Shown: piece by piece, positions 36,935-47,330 of the stretch
Layout of the letters: every line of letters begins with the position of its first letter
Numbering within the stretch: position 1 is the stretch's first letter
Assembly (NCBI GenBank): GCA_021229015.1
Contig: CM037783.1
Coordinates: 10,177,324-10,241,323 of the forward strand
DNA: 64,000 nt
Reading direction: 5' to 3'
DNA from: Solen grandis
Taxonomy: Eukaryota > Mollusca > Bivalvia > Adapedonta > Solenidae
Notes under the pieces: generated by a model
Databases searched by the model: none
The model's input: the letters and a program-made list of their open reading frames with translations, nothing else
Told to the model about the DNA's origin: nothing
Position numbers and translations under genes: made by a program

Positions 36935-37030
36935 CTCCTTGATCCAATAACAACACCATGTCCTTCGGCCTCCTACACTTTGAACAGTCCAAATAAAGTC
37001 CATACCCCGATGAAACATCAACATTCAGAC
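36935..37030 (-). CDS. Candidate 96-nt exon with a CxxC pair, unidentified
   Basis: Bounded by an acceptor (TTTGTTTAGATAAG) and a GTATGC donor, phase 1 at both ends, 32 codons: LNVDVSSGYGLYLDCSKCRR, then PKDMVLLLDQG. It starts only about 240 bp downstream of the stop codon of the second Ig-TIR receptor. It may be an unrelated gene's exon or an alternative 3' exon. Length divisible by 3 and matching phase link it to the candidates at 26.3 and 21.4 kb. Confidence 0.4.
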
Positions 37031-37272
37031 CTTATCTAAACAAATAAAACAATATTTATATGCATATATATGTTACTGTTTCTATGAAAGAAATGAATGC
37101 GTTTGTTATTTTAAAAAAAGCAATAATGAGCTGAGACAAATCACTGTATTGAAACGATTGCTTGGCATTAAACTGAGTCGCACATTTAACAAAACAAAAC
37201 AACAACAATGAACCATCCATAAACATCCAGATTGCAAACAACATTGCAGCTTAAGTAAAATCAGATTACGTT

Positions 37273-39498
37273 TTACTGTAGTTTTCCTGTCTGTAGCCAT
37301 CTCCGAATCATTCCCAACTTGACGTCATCGTGTAAGTACTCAGTCCAGGCCAATACTGATACATCCAAGTTCCACTTCAGAAGCTGTGGAACCTCACACT
37401 CTCCGTCGTATTTTATCACCAACAGCTGCTTCCCTTGTAGCTTCTTCTCATATATAAGCGGCAAGATAATATGTTCCAGTTGTAATGTCACACAGTGTGA
37501 TTCCATCAAATACATCCTTGAAAGCACAATAATAACCCGCCGACTGTTCTGTATACACTCCACGTGCGAATGGAATAAACTTTTTCCTGGCCGAAAATCC
37601 CTTTCGGGAACACAAACTTTTACATGGCAGTTGTTTTCAAGAAATGGCGATAGTGTTTCTCTCACAAGTATCAACTCTTCCTCTGAATGCGAAATAAAGA
37701 TATCGTACATGATATCATTTATCGCTAAGATAGCTGCTGATACATCGACGGGAAATGTAATAAAGATCTTTCTAACAGAAAAATTAAACGCTATAATATA
37801 AAATCGTATAATCCATGCTAATCCTGCATAGAACAAACAAAAACTAACAATAAGTAACAATGACTGAGTCATATTTGCAATCCACATTATTTTTTCTTCG
37901 TTTGAACTTAAAAGTTTTAACGTATATTGCACCTTTTCTTCCAAAACATCGTAGTTTTTCTCTGTCTGTATCATGGTTTCAAGCTCTGAATACAAAAGCC
38001 TATCATCAGATATTCTGAAAAGCGATGGAGCGGCGTCAGGTAGAACGATAAACATAAATGGATGCTGAACTTCAACAACTCTAAATCTTTTTCTGACTTC
38101 TGAATATACTTGGCGAAGGAAATATACTTTATGCACACCAAAACCTTTATTACACAAACAGTAGTATAACACGGTTCGTTTAATTAGAAACAAAAGGTCT
38201 TCAATGTCTATGTATGGAAATTGCCGTTCCCCATCCCAGTCGATGTTTTCAGCTCCTAAACGTTTCAGAAATACCAGTAGCCGAGCACCGATCGAACATA
38301 CTTGTGTTTGAAATCCAGGACACACGCTTTCAAGAGGTTCGTCATTTATAGTATAATGAACAGAAATGTCTAACAAGTCATCTTCTGTGTGAATCCAGAA
38401 AAAGCTTTGTGTAGCAATCAAACTTCCGACCACACGATAAATAATACGATATATTGGCTGAATCAAGTTCACTTGATACACTTTAATTGTAGTTTTAATT
38501 AATCGTTTTACATTTGAAAACATAAATGTTTGCTGGAAAATACAATCGTATCTTCCAAAGTCAGATTCTCTGAGATGACGAATACGTAACTTTGCATCAA
38601 CACTGAACATAGTTTTATCTGTTTCACTTACAGTTTTAGTAAGTGAAACTTCATATCGGCGGGATGATTGCAATGTTTGTTTTTCATGATACCACCTAAC
38701 AGTAGATGAAGATTTCTTTGAACACATAAAACTGCATTCAAGTAGAACATCTTCACCAACATATCTTGACACCGATTTGTGTGCATATGGAAGCGGAACC
38801 CCGTTACTGTCCCTATATTCATATTCAATGTGAGAGAATTTTTGAAACGTTTGGCCGTACTGTGATGGAGTATATGTCTCCACTGTTCGAACATTATCTT
38901 TGAAATTGTCTCTATTTAGATTGACAGGGTCTAAATAACCCTCGGGATAATCTTTGAAATCATCAAAACTTTGCAAGAAGTTTTGACTCAGTGAAAGGTA
39001 TATTGTTGTCATTATGTAAATATACATCATTTCAATAAGTATAGCAATCCACAAAGCATGTAAAGTCACGTAGAATACATAAGAACATATTTTCAAAGGA
39101 CTAAATCCCAGTATCTTCAAATACTTAAAAATATATACACAAAGTGTGGTAAGCTCGTCCAAAAAATATTCAATCACTAGTTTAAAGTTTACAAATGGAA
39201 ACGCGTGCACTTGTAGAAAATGTTGATGATTTTCGTCTAAGCGCCCAACTTGCACGTACACCACAGACAGGTAAATAACGGTTAATGCTTCTCTGATATT
39301 CAATGTGTAATACATAAATGATCTGCGAATACTGTTCCTGGTGCCGACACATCCGAGAAGAAACCAAAAGGTTGTTGACATGAGTAGACACAGTGGAAGT
39401 GCGCTTGTGTTTATGTCACTTTCTTCTGTCCATTTCACGGCAATCAGAAACACAAAGGGTGATAATGCTCGTAGAATTAGTGCCCGGAATACACTCAT
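37273..39498 (-). CDS. Ig-TIR transmembrane receptor, copy 2 (complete, 741 aa)
   Basis: An uninterrupted 741-codon frame. Residues 1-172 contain several hydrophobic stretches (around 5-22, 34-52, 70-85, 108-130 and 138-172), so the N-terminal part looks multi-pass. Residues 238-340 form an Ig domain (VGEDVLLECSF with C255, TVRWYHEK, ESDFGRYDCIF with C319). Residues 340-540 are a second cysteine-containing extracellular region. A membrane helix spans about 545-570. The TIR domain begins at 597: box 1 YDIFISHSEEE (598-608), box 2 VCVPERDFRPGK (628-639), then RRVIIVLSRMYL and a weak box 3 WTEYL (718-722). The Ig-TM-TIR order is that of IL-1-receptor-like signalling proteins; the N-terminal membrane region is unusual. 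The start ATG lies 10 bases after an acceptor-like CTCTCCCTTTTAG, so a 5' non-coding exon is likely. Confidence 0.9.
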   Translation of the reverse strand: MSVFRALILRALSPFVFLIAVKWTEESDINTSALPLCLLMSTTFWFLLGCVGTRNSIRRSFMYYTLNIREALTVIYLSVVYVQVGRLDENHQHFLQVHAFPFVNFKLVIEYFLDELTTLCVYIFKYLKILGFSPLKICSYVFYVTLHALWIAILIEMMYIYIMTTIYLSLSQNFLQSFDDFKDYPEGYLDPVNLNRDNFKDNVRTVETYTPSQYGQTFQKFSHIEYEYRDSNGVPLPYAHKSVSRYVGEDVLLECSFMCSKKSSSTVRWYHEKQTLQSSRRYEVSLTKTVSETDKTMFSVDAKLRIRHLRESDFGRYDCIFQQTFMFSNVKRLIKTTIKVYQVNLIQPIYRIIYRVVGSLIATQSFFWIHTEDDLLDISVHYTINDEPLESVCPGFQTQVCSIGARLLVFLKRLGAENIDWDGERQFPYIDIEDLLFLIKRTVLYYCLCNKGFGVHKVYFLRQVYSEVRKRFRVVEVQHPFMFIVLPDAAPSLFRISDDRLLYSELETMIQTEKNYDVLEEKVQYTLKLLSSNEEKIMWIANMTQSLLLIVSFCLFYAGLAWIIRFYIIAFNFSVRKIFITFPVDVSAAILAINDIMYDIFISHSEEELILVRETLSPFLENNCHVKVCVPERDFRPGKSLFHSHVECIQNSRRVIIVLSRMYLMESHCVTLQLEHIILPLIYEKKLQGKQLLVIKYDGECEVPQLLKWNLDVSVLAWTEYLHDDVKLGMIRRWLQTGKLQ
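37276..37710 (-). other. TIR domain of the copy 2 receptor
   Basis: Cytoplasmic signalling domain, residues 597-741. In TIRs with NAD-cleaving activity a glutamate sits in the helix after the VLS strand. Here the matching SHCVTLQLEH segment has no glutamate at the usual WCxxE spacing, which favours an adaptor-recruiting role over an enzymatic one. That is an inference from motif spacing. This whole region is missing from copy 1. Confidence 0.8.
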
Positions 39499-40290
39499 GT
39501 TTGTTATGCTAAAAGGGAGAGAAAAAAAAACATTTATCTTTAATACGCCACAGGTTATCGGTATGTTCTTGACTTAGACACTTGTTATATGAAATGTATT
39601 TTAGGAGAATGTCATCGAGCAGGTAAGAATACGCTCGAAGTATTATGGACAACATATCTAGGTACGTAGCCCTATTATAAAGATCAAAGAAAATACAAAA
39701 GTTTGTTTAATGTTCGAAGCTCAGAACATTCTGTAAACATAACGTGCAGAAATTTTAAACAAATGTATCATATTTTTAACAGTATTGCCGCCATCTTCAT
39801 ATCTCAAGTGTCTATTCACAAGACAACTTTCATAAATAATGGATACACTAATCTATTACCTTAAATATTTGTGATAATTTGGAAATAGATCTAAAAGAAA
39901 TCCCGGCTTTGCAAAATAATTACACCACTTTTATCATAATGCCCGAGGTTTCTGTAATTCAATGACAAATGTAGTGATTTAAAGCAAACCATCCATCAGA
40001 TTTCATCCGATGTGGCATTGTTTGTCAAAATAAGTATACAAAAGATTTCTTTTAATATTTCAAAATTTTAGCTCATTATTTCTGTTTACTATAGACAATT
40101 CATTCACAAAAATACTAACAATTTACTATTGTAAAAAGATTATTTTACTTTTGTAAATAATGTTTGTAAATAATTATTTCTAACCCTGTCAAGATTTAAA
40201 TTGTGACACTGTGGGATTGTCAATGATGATCTTTACATGTATGTTTTACCAGGGTCTCTTAATATTATATTACGTACTTATATTTCTAAA
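39499..40290. other. Upstream region of the Ig-TIR receptor
   Basis: On the minus strand CTCTCCCTTTTAG ends 10 bases upstream of the receptor start and is probably the acceptor of an intron in the 5' untranslated region. The non-coding exon and promoter should lie further upstream but cannot be recognised. Confidence 0.4.
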
Positions 40291-40292
40291 AG

Positions 40293-40420
40293 ATGAATAT
40301 GTTAATTCTGCAAAGTTACGCCCATCCACACATGCTAAATTTATCATAATGCTAAGATACAAAGAAACAGGTGGAGATCTTGAGCATCTAAAACGTCAAC
40401 AAACAGCCCAGTCTTATTAG
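40293..40420 (+). CDS. Candidate terminal exon, plus strand, unidentified
   Basis: After TATATTTCTAAAAG the frame (entry phase 1) reads EYVNSAKLRPSTHAKFIIML, then RYKETGGDLEHLK, and ends QQTAQSY with TAG. The composition is protein-like. No upstream partner exon was found on the plus strand, so the gene is unknown. Confidence 0.35.
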
Positions 40421-40429
40421 CTTTTCATA

Positions 40430-42030
40430 TACCCGGTACATGCTTGATAGTAACTTCAATGAGAAGAATCAACACTTTGTGAAAATAGTTCTACACATAC
40501 CTTTAATCAGATAATCGATATCTTTCTATTCATCCTATATAGATAGACGATCAATATATGGGTACGTTTAAAATTTGTTTTGTCTTGTTCTACCTACGAT
40601 TTACAAACTTATACATATCTTTTCACTCTGATTAAAGTATTAACTCTTGATATAAATTTGTATCACGCATTCAATACAAGAAAGTGTACACTCAAGCTTT
40701 CTTATGCAAAATTATTATTTCTTTCAGAAAAAATCAAAATTTGTATTGTTATCAACCAGTATTGTATGATCAATTGTGTGCATTGCATTATAACACAGTA
40801 CATGTACTTGAAATATGATATCAAACATTTCTGAAACAAGTAACAAGTAATACATGTGTACATTTAAATGAATGAACGTGTGTAAGTAACTGCTGATATA
40901 TTTCAGAATTATGATACCTCTAAATCCGAGATAATGCACCTTTCGAAGCACCACCTGCTATTTTCCTATAGAGTCACATGAAAACATATGCTTAATGTAA
41001 TGCTATGTTCCTGAAAAGAAAGCGTTAGCTGACCATCAATTTTACGCATAGTTTTTGTCAAAATGATAGTCAAGAGAGTCAAAAATGACTTACAACGATT
41101 CGCGCAATTCCTGTCATTATTTGGCAAAATTCACAAAAGTGTTTTTTGTTTTTTTTTTGCAAGAAATTGCATTTAATAAATGGAAGTTAAATCGTGTGAT
41201 CAATGCAGAAGGAATGAACATGAACAGGCCAACATTGTCACAAATATCCTTAAAAGTATTCCATTTAGAAAACAGGAATTTTTGAATAATCAAAGTTCTG
41301 AATTTAGCTGACTTTAAATTTTAAGGTGTTTTCTAAAAATTCGCACTTTCTTATATTGATTAAATTCCCAGTATTGAGGATCCGAAAGGCTTATTTTTTT
41401 AAGTGGTTATAAGTTTGGTACATAAACAATACTTCTGCATCATGTACAAGCACGCCTTTAAAGTCGCTTGTCTAAGCATGTAACTATACGGGAAAATAAC
41501 GGGTGGTGAAAAGTTGAGTGGTAACTGAATTTGCCTACCGGAAGTCTTAAAATAAACTTTACATACAAAAGTCTTGTTTCCATATACATACAAAACACAC
41601 ATATATATTGTATTTTTACATAAACCCACCTTTATAAAACAAATCACAAATCCTTAGTCCAACTGTGGTAGATTTTTAATACTTTCTGTTTCAAGATTTG
41701 TATCTTTGAGCATAACTAATGTGTTTCGATCGATATATGCAAAAGGGGTGTGTGTGGGGGGGGGGGGGGGGGGGGGGTGTGTGTTCAGGGTGCATATCTT
41801 TTCACATGATTGTCAATTACACCCAGTTGTATAGTATACATTTCCGAATCGACCAAGTCATGTGATCTTTAACACCGGGCGTGGGTTTATCCTTAGAAAA
41901 CATGTTACAATGAAATATCTGGTATTTCATCTGGCCCTTAGTTGCCATGTTAAGTTAATATTTTATAAAACGAAGTATCGATAGAGCCACGACGTCCCGA
42001 GTTCGATTCCTACCACATATCAGTATATTC
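40430..42030. other. Intergenic stretch with poly-G tract
   Basis: A poly-G run of about 22 bases lies at 41,756-41,777, flanked by GT repeats. Around 41,985-42,020 there is a segment CCCGAGTTCGATTCCTACCA that looks like the 3' half of a tRNA. No gene is seen. Confidence 0.5.
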
Positions 42031-42084
42031 CATTATATTTTGTTTTTATGCGCCCGTCGTAAGGCGGGACGTAATATGGTATGG

Positions 42085-42395
42085 CGCTGTCCGTCAGTGT
42101 GTTTGTCCATCCGTCCGTCTGTCTGTTTGTCCATCAGTCCGTCTGTGTGTTTGTCCACCCGTCCGTCTGTCTGTTTGTCCACCCGTTCGTCTGTCTGTTT
42201 GTCCATCCGTCCGTCTGTCTGTTTGTCCACCCGTCCGTCTGTCTATTTGTCCACCCGTCCGTCTGTCTGTTTGTCCATCTATCCGTCAGTCTGTTTGTCC
42301 ACCCGTCCGTCTGTCTGTTTGTCCATCCGTCCGTCTGTCTGTTTGTCCAACCGTCCGTCAGTCTGTTTGTCCATCCGTCCGTCAGTCTGTCCTGA
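42085..42395. repeat. 24-bp satellite array
   Basis: About a dozen units of a 24-bp repeat, for example GTCCGTCTGTCTGTTTGTCC plus a CACC or ATCC tail. The unit length keeps all frames open on both strands, so the long repetitive frames here (for example 42,040-42,438) are not genes. Immediately upstream, GCGCCCGTCGTAAGGCGGGA is a short GC-rich hairpin. Confidence 0.92.
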
Positions 42396-42635
42396 GATAT
42401 TTCGTTTCCGCACAATAACATATTTATTTGCTGTTTAAGTGTATAATATTAAAACACAGAACAAGACCTTTATTGGTTACTGTTCACTGATTTATGATAA
42501 AGTAATTCATCAATAAGTTCATTTATCTTCTATTACTAATATGTGTCATTATTAAGCTCAAAACTTGGTCATACAATTTTTTGTAGGCTATATTTTGATA
42601 GAATTGCCGTGATTTGAAATATTTCTTCTTTTTTT

Positions 42636-43682
42636 GGCTGTGTGAAGTTGGCTCGACATACGACATACAACATACGACATTCAACTCTCACTATTCACGA
42701 CATTGGACATTCAGATTTTGAATGTCGCGGCACAACATTCGCGACATTGGACATTCAGATTTTGAATGTCGCGGCACGACATTCACGACATTGGACATTC
42801 AGATTTTGAATGTCGCACGCGACATTCACGACATTGAACATTCAGATTTTGAATGTCGCACGCGACATTCACGACATTAGACATTCAGATTTTGAATGTC
42901 GCGGCACGACATTCATGACATTGGACATTCAGATTTTGAATGTCGCGGCACAACATTCACGATATTTGACATTCAGATTTTGAATGTCGCGGCACGACAT
43001 TCGCGACATTGGACATTCAGATTTTGAATGTCGCACGCAACATTCACGACATTGGACATTCAGATTTTGAATGTCGCGGCACGACATTCACGACATTAGA
43101 CATTCAGATTTTGAATGTCGCGGCACGACATTCATGACATTGGACATTCAGATTTTGAATGTCGCACGCGACATTCACGACATTGGACATTCAGATTTTG
43201 AATGTCGCGGCACGACATTCACGACATTGGACATTCAGATTTTGAATGTCGCGGCACGACATTCGCGACATTGGACATTCAGATTTTGAATGTCGCACGC
43301 GACATTGGACTTTTGCGCTGCACGACATTCAAAATCTGAATGTCCAATGTCGTGAATGTCGCGTGCGACATTCAAAATCTGAATGTCCAATGTCGTGAAT
43401 GTCGCGTTCGACATTCAAAATCTGAATGTCCACTGTTGTGAATGTCGTGCCGCGACATTCAAAATTTGAATGTCTAATGTCGTGAATGTCGTGCCGCGAC
43501 ATTCAAAATCTGAATGTCCAATGTCGTGAATGTCGTGCCGCGACATTCAAAATCTGAATGTCCAATGTCGTGAATGTCGCGTGCGACATTCAAAATCTGA
43601 ATGTCCAATGTCGTATGTCGTGAATAGTGAGAGTTGAATGTCGTATGTTGTATGTCGTATGTCGAGCCAACTTCACACAGCC
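42636..43682. mobile_element. Fold-back element made of hairpin repeats
   Basis: An inverted-repeat element of about 1.05 kb. The outer ends, GGCTGTGTGAAGTTGGCTCG on the left and its reverse complement on the right, continue inverted for roughly 70 bp. The interior is an array of units of about 45-60 bp. Each carries the small palindrome GACATTCAGATTTTGAATGT(C) with a CGCGGCACGACATTC or GCACGCGACATTC linker. The array runs in one orientation up to about 43,305 and in the opposite orientation after about 43,320, so the arms are of unequal length. Both outer ends are flanked by TCTTTTTTT, a possible 9-bp target duplication. It has no transposase. Confidence 0.85.
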
Positions 43683-44214
43683 TCTTTTTTTTGTGCTCTG
43701 GAGTGGAAATCCCTATTGTGAGCCCCTAACTGAAATAAAGTTCCTCAACCGACCAGTCACCAGGCCCCTGCTGTTTCCGAGACCCCCTACTTATAGAGCA
43801 TCCGCTGTCACCTGACAATGTAACTGCTTTAACCCGAATCAGTAAGACGCATTCAGCTTTTTACTGAGTACATACAACAATTAAGCGCCTGAATGTCACA
43901 GACGTAAATCAAAGCCCGACAGGTTGTTTTGATGTTATTACCGGTTATGTCTATATATTTTTTTCTTAAAATTTTCGATTTCCTTTAACATTGTATTGAA
44001 AATAAAGTTGAGTCAAAAAAGAAATCAGTGGTAACCCGCTGAAACGTCCGTAAAGGTGTTGATATTCTGGAGGTATCGTATTTAATAAGCTGCAAGGAAA
44101 AAAGAAAATACGCAAGCGAAAAAAACGCTCCTTATTCACCACCACTGGCTGGAATTTCCTGCGTCAAGTACAAAAACATTCGAAAAAAATCATCTGAACG
44201 AAGCTGTCAGCCAA

Positions 44215-44275
44215 TATAGTTAAGCTATTCGGTGTGGGTTCGAGTCACAGCCAGAGAACATTTTTTTTTTTCAAT
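44215..44275 (+). repeat. tRNA-like 3' segment
   Basis: The stretch TATAGTTAAGCTATTCGGTG followed by TGGGTTCGAGTCACAGCC resembles the anticodon and T arm of a tRNA with a B box. The 5' half is unclear. It is probably a SINE head fragment. Confidence 0.3.
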
Positions 44276-44819
44276 ATGTTAGCAAAATAAGATACATATA
44301 TTATGTTACATTGAACATCATCAATTTACCTATACCGGTATTAGTTACATATGTATATAAAAAGAAATGAGGAAAAAATATAAATTAAAATGAAATTTGT
44401 TGTTGTAGGTTTGCAAGAGAAATAGGGAGAGTGAGAGGCAATGCAGCCCATTGAGACAAAGGGTGTGTTCATCTTTTCTTGTAACGACCGTGTTCACGCA
44501 TGGCTAAAGCGCTTTATAACATTCTGTTCATTGGCAATTAAAATTTTCCTTGAAATTTTGTTCCTCGTTTAAAATTTACTTTAATAAACAAAAGAAATGC
44601 GACATCAATACATTAAAAATCCTGTTCTATCAGCGCTTTGATTTCCTTAAGCGTAGGCATTTTCTACCAATGAAGATTATTTATTTTGTCTTAGTATGCG
44701 TCATCATCCGTAGATAGGCCAAAATAAGGTGCGACTGATTCGCAAGAAGAAAAGTAGCGTCCGCAATGTGGACGATGAAGAAGTTTAATTTTTATTATTT
44801 AAGGTCATTAAAACTTTAC

Positions 44820-45372
44820 TCCTTTTCAAAGTAGACCCCGTGTGACCTTATGCACTTGTTGCATCTCTCCAACCAAGAAACAAAGGCGTAACGTAAGCCG
44901 TCACGTGACAACACTCTAGATGTCGCCGTAATAGCAAAACCAAGCTCTTCACGAGACTCAAGTCTATGACTCTGCAAATGACCTTTAACATTTGTAAGAG
45001 AAAGAAATCACAAACATAAATGTGATTAAGAACTATACCGGAAGTGTCACAGAAAATGATTGATATGCCTTTACCGGCTGTCTTGGGAAGACGTGCTTTT
45101 GCATGAGATGAAGACGAATTTTCCGGCTCAAAGAAGTTTATCCAGGTTTCATCACATATAATTATCTTATTAAGAAACATTTCACCTTCCTCAGAAAAAA
45201 CGACTAACAATCTTTGCAAATTTACACGGACCTGTTTTTGCCCCGCTGTTAAAAGTCTAGGCATCCACCTAGCACAAGCCCATAGCCAGTCTGTTAGTTA
45301 AAACATCTTGTGCTGTGCCATAAATTACACCAAACTCCTCAGCAACCTGCCTAACAGTTCTCGAAGATAATG
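44820..45372 (-). pseudogene. Mariner transposase fragment, degraded
   Basis: On the minus strand RTVRQVAEEFGVIYGTAQDV matches the second helix-turn-helix region of mariner transposases. An open frame of 138 codons follows, with MPRLLTAGQKQVRVNLQRLL and IIICDETWINFFEPENSS, where DETW carries the second catalytic Asp. The frame is lost towards the C terminus, so the final catalytic Asp region (about 44,850-44,990) is frameshifted. The N-terminal DNA-binding half is missing and no terminal inverted repeats were found. Confidence 0.8.
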
Positions 45373-45544
45373 ATCACCACTCGTAATTAGGATAAAATTT
45401 TAGAGAAAAGGTTGCTGTCTCTGTGTTGTATACATTGTATTGTAAACATAAAGACCTAAAATGTACTTCACATTCACACTCGTGTATACATAAAACTTAT
45501 TTACACACATCATATACAATTTCAAATGAACATTATATACAATA

Positions 45545-47330
45545 TCAAATAACGGAATTTCTTATCTCGAAATCTTTATATATGTAAACACTTAATTTCT
45601 TAATAGAATTCTCATTTTTTGAGTCAAATAATTGAACAAATTTGTGCATGTTCGGGCGGCACCAATACAATCTTGGTCTGTATTGTTTGCGTTTATTAAC
45701 ATATAGCTTACATTCTAGCAAAAATTGATATTCATCTTTTTTGAAACAATATTATATGTTATGAATTTTCTATTATTAATGATGCGATCTACCAGTTTCC
45801 ACACCCAAGTGATGAGATAATAATTATAAGTTTGACATAGCATGTCTAAAGTTCGGTACAGACACATTTGATAAATAAAACTGAAACTCGTGTTTGATAA
45901 TATTTTGTAAATTATTGCTCTAAAGAATTTTGTAATCTATCATTACATGATTGGGTATTTATTTATTTTAAAGTTGTTGTTTTTTAAATACCCAGAATAG
46001 GTTCAATATTTCCAACACCATGAGCTAGCCAAACAACAAGAAACCACATTCCAGATATGTCTTCTTTACAAGTGTAACACGTGATACTTTGTTAGTAAAA
46101 AGTTCAGTATCCTTCATTAATACAATATAAACAATGGCACAATATTTAAAATCATTTCAACAAGTTATTTTAACAATATTTTATTATTTTAAGAAAATAT
46201 TTATCATAAAATAACTGATCTGCCTAGTACCGCATACACAAAATCATTTTGCGTACACGTTAATCGTTTACAATATATATAGTATGTATACGCTGTATGT
46301 TAACTTTTTTGCTGAATGAAAACCCCAGATCTCACATGCATCACTTAATATCGAAAGTATTAACTTATCGAATTACTCAGGTCTGTGATTTACATTAACA
46401 TCTGTAAAGTTGAACACGTATTTATTTAATGTATATATAGCTTTCTGTGCTTTTTCTGAAAATGTGATTTGTGTAAGACTCCATGAACCAGTTTGAGAAA
46501 ATAAAATTTCCAAATATGAAAAATGTTTGACTATAACCACAATATCTCCAGTAAAAGTAAACCGTTTGTTTCTAGGCAAAACCCGACCCTTCCTAAAATT
46601 ACCTTTTTTGTCATTTATTACTAATTTCCACCTAGAAAAAAATAATCATGTAAACAATCTTAACCCTTCTGTAACCCCTCATCAGTTTCTGAAATTATAA
46701 CCATATTATCGAGGTAACGTAGAAAAAAATATTTTAATAATGTAGAAACCATTCAATATTAGATTATCTACACAGTTATTTAAAAAAAAACAACATAGAA
46801 AACAGAGGTGGCGATAAACATTCTCCCTGACGTACTTCTAAAACACAGGAGCATTAATTTCTTAACATATTATCATAGACGTATATCAACTATATGTCTA
46901 TGCTTGACACTAGATTTAACATTCTCATAAATACTCACCAATATATTAAACATTTTACCTCTTATACCAAATTTGATTACTATTTCTTCTCATACAATAT
47001 TGTTTTCTAAATCAAAATAACAACAAAATACTTTTTCCATTTATTTTATTGATCATGTAATACAATACATTAATATTATAATACATTATTATTACATAAT
47101 CCATGTAATACATTATCTGAAGTACCCATACCTCTGCGAAATCTTGCATGGGCTTCTACACATACTATATATTTTTCAGCACATGATTTTAATCTGTTAT
47201 TTATGATACGAGTAAACCATTTACCCAAGGCATTTTATAAAGGTATACCTCTATATTTTTCAGGCATGTTAACTGATCTTTTCTCATACAAGGGAATTAT
47301 AAAATTTTCTGGAATATAAAAAAACGTCGC
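45545..47330 (-). pseudogene. LINE reverse-transcriptase 3' fragment, degraded
   Basis: On the minus strand, pieces of a LINE ORF2 after the catalytic core are readable: FTGDIVVIVKHFSYLEILFS, SWSLTQITFSEKAQKAIYTL, NKYVFNFTDVNVNH (open at 46,373-46,579), and a C terminus KKLSVYIYKDFEIRNSVI with its stop at 45,545-45,547. The C terminus resembles those of the LINE copies at 30.0 and 49.7 kb. Upstream parts contain many stops. Confidence 0.7.

Noticed and set aside
37319..37801. 160-codon open frame antisense to the TIR domain
   Set aside because: A shadow of the TIR-coding sequence on the opposite strand, rich in Ser and Cys, with no domain.
42040..42438. Overlapping open frames in several frames and both strands (Cys/Ser/Val or Thr/Asp-rich)
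   Set aside because: Produced by the 24-bp satellite. The same sequence is open in several frames at once, which is not how a gene looks.
42636..43682. Regular repeats with palindromes and spacers resembling a CRISPR array
   Set aside because: The linkers are themselves repeats rather than unique spacers, the array reverses orientation in the middle, there are terminal inverted repeats, and the DNA is animal.
43627..43815. 62-codon open frame ending in a Pro/Arg-rich segment (RPVTRPLLFPRPP)
   Set aside because: Starts inside the fold-back element and has no ATG of its own outside it. It could be a piece of an unknown repeat, but no motif supports a gene.
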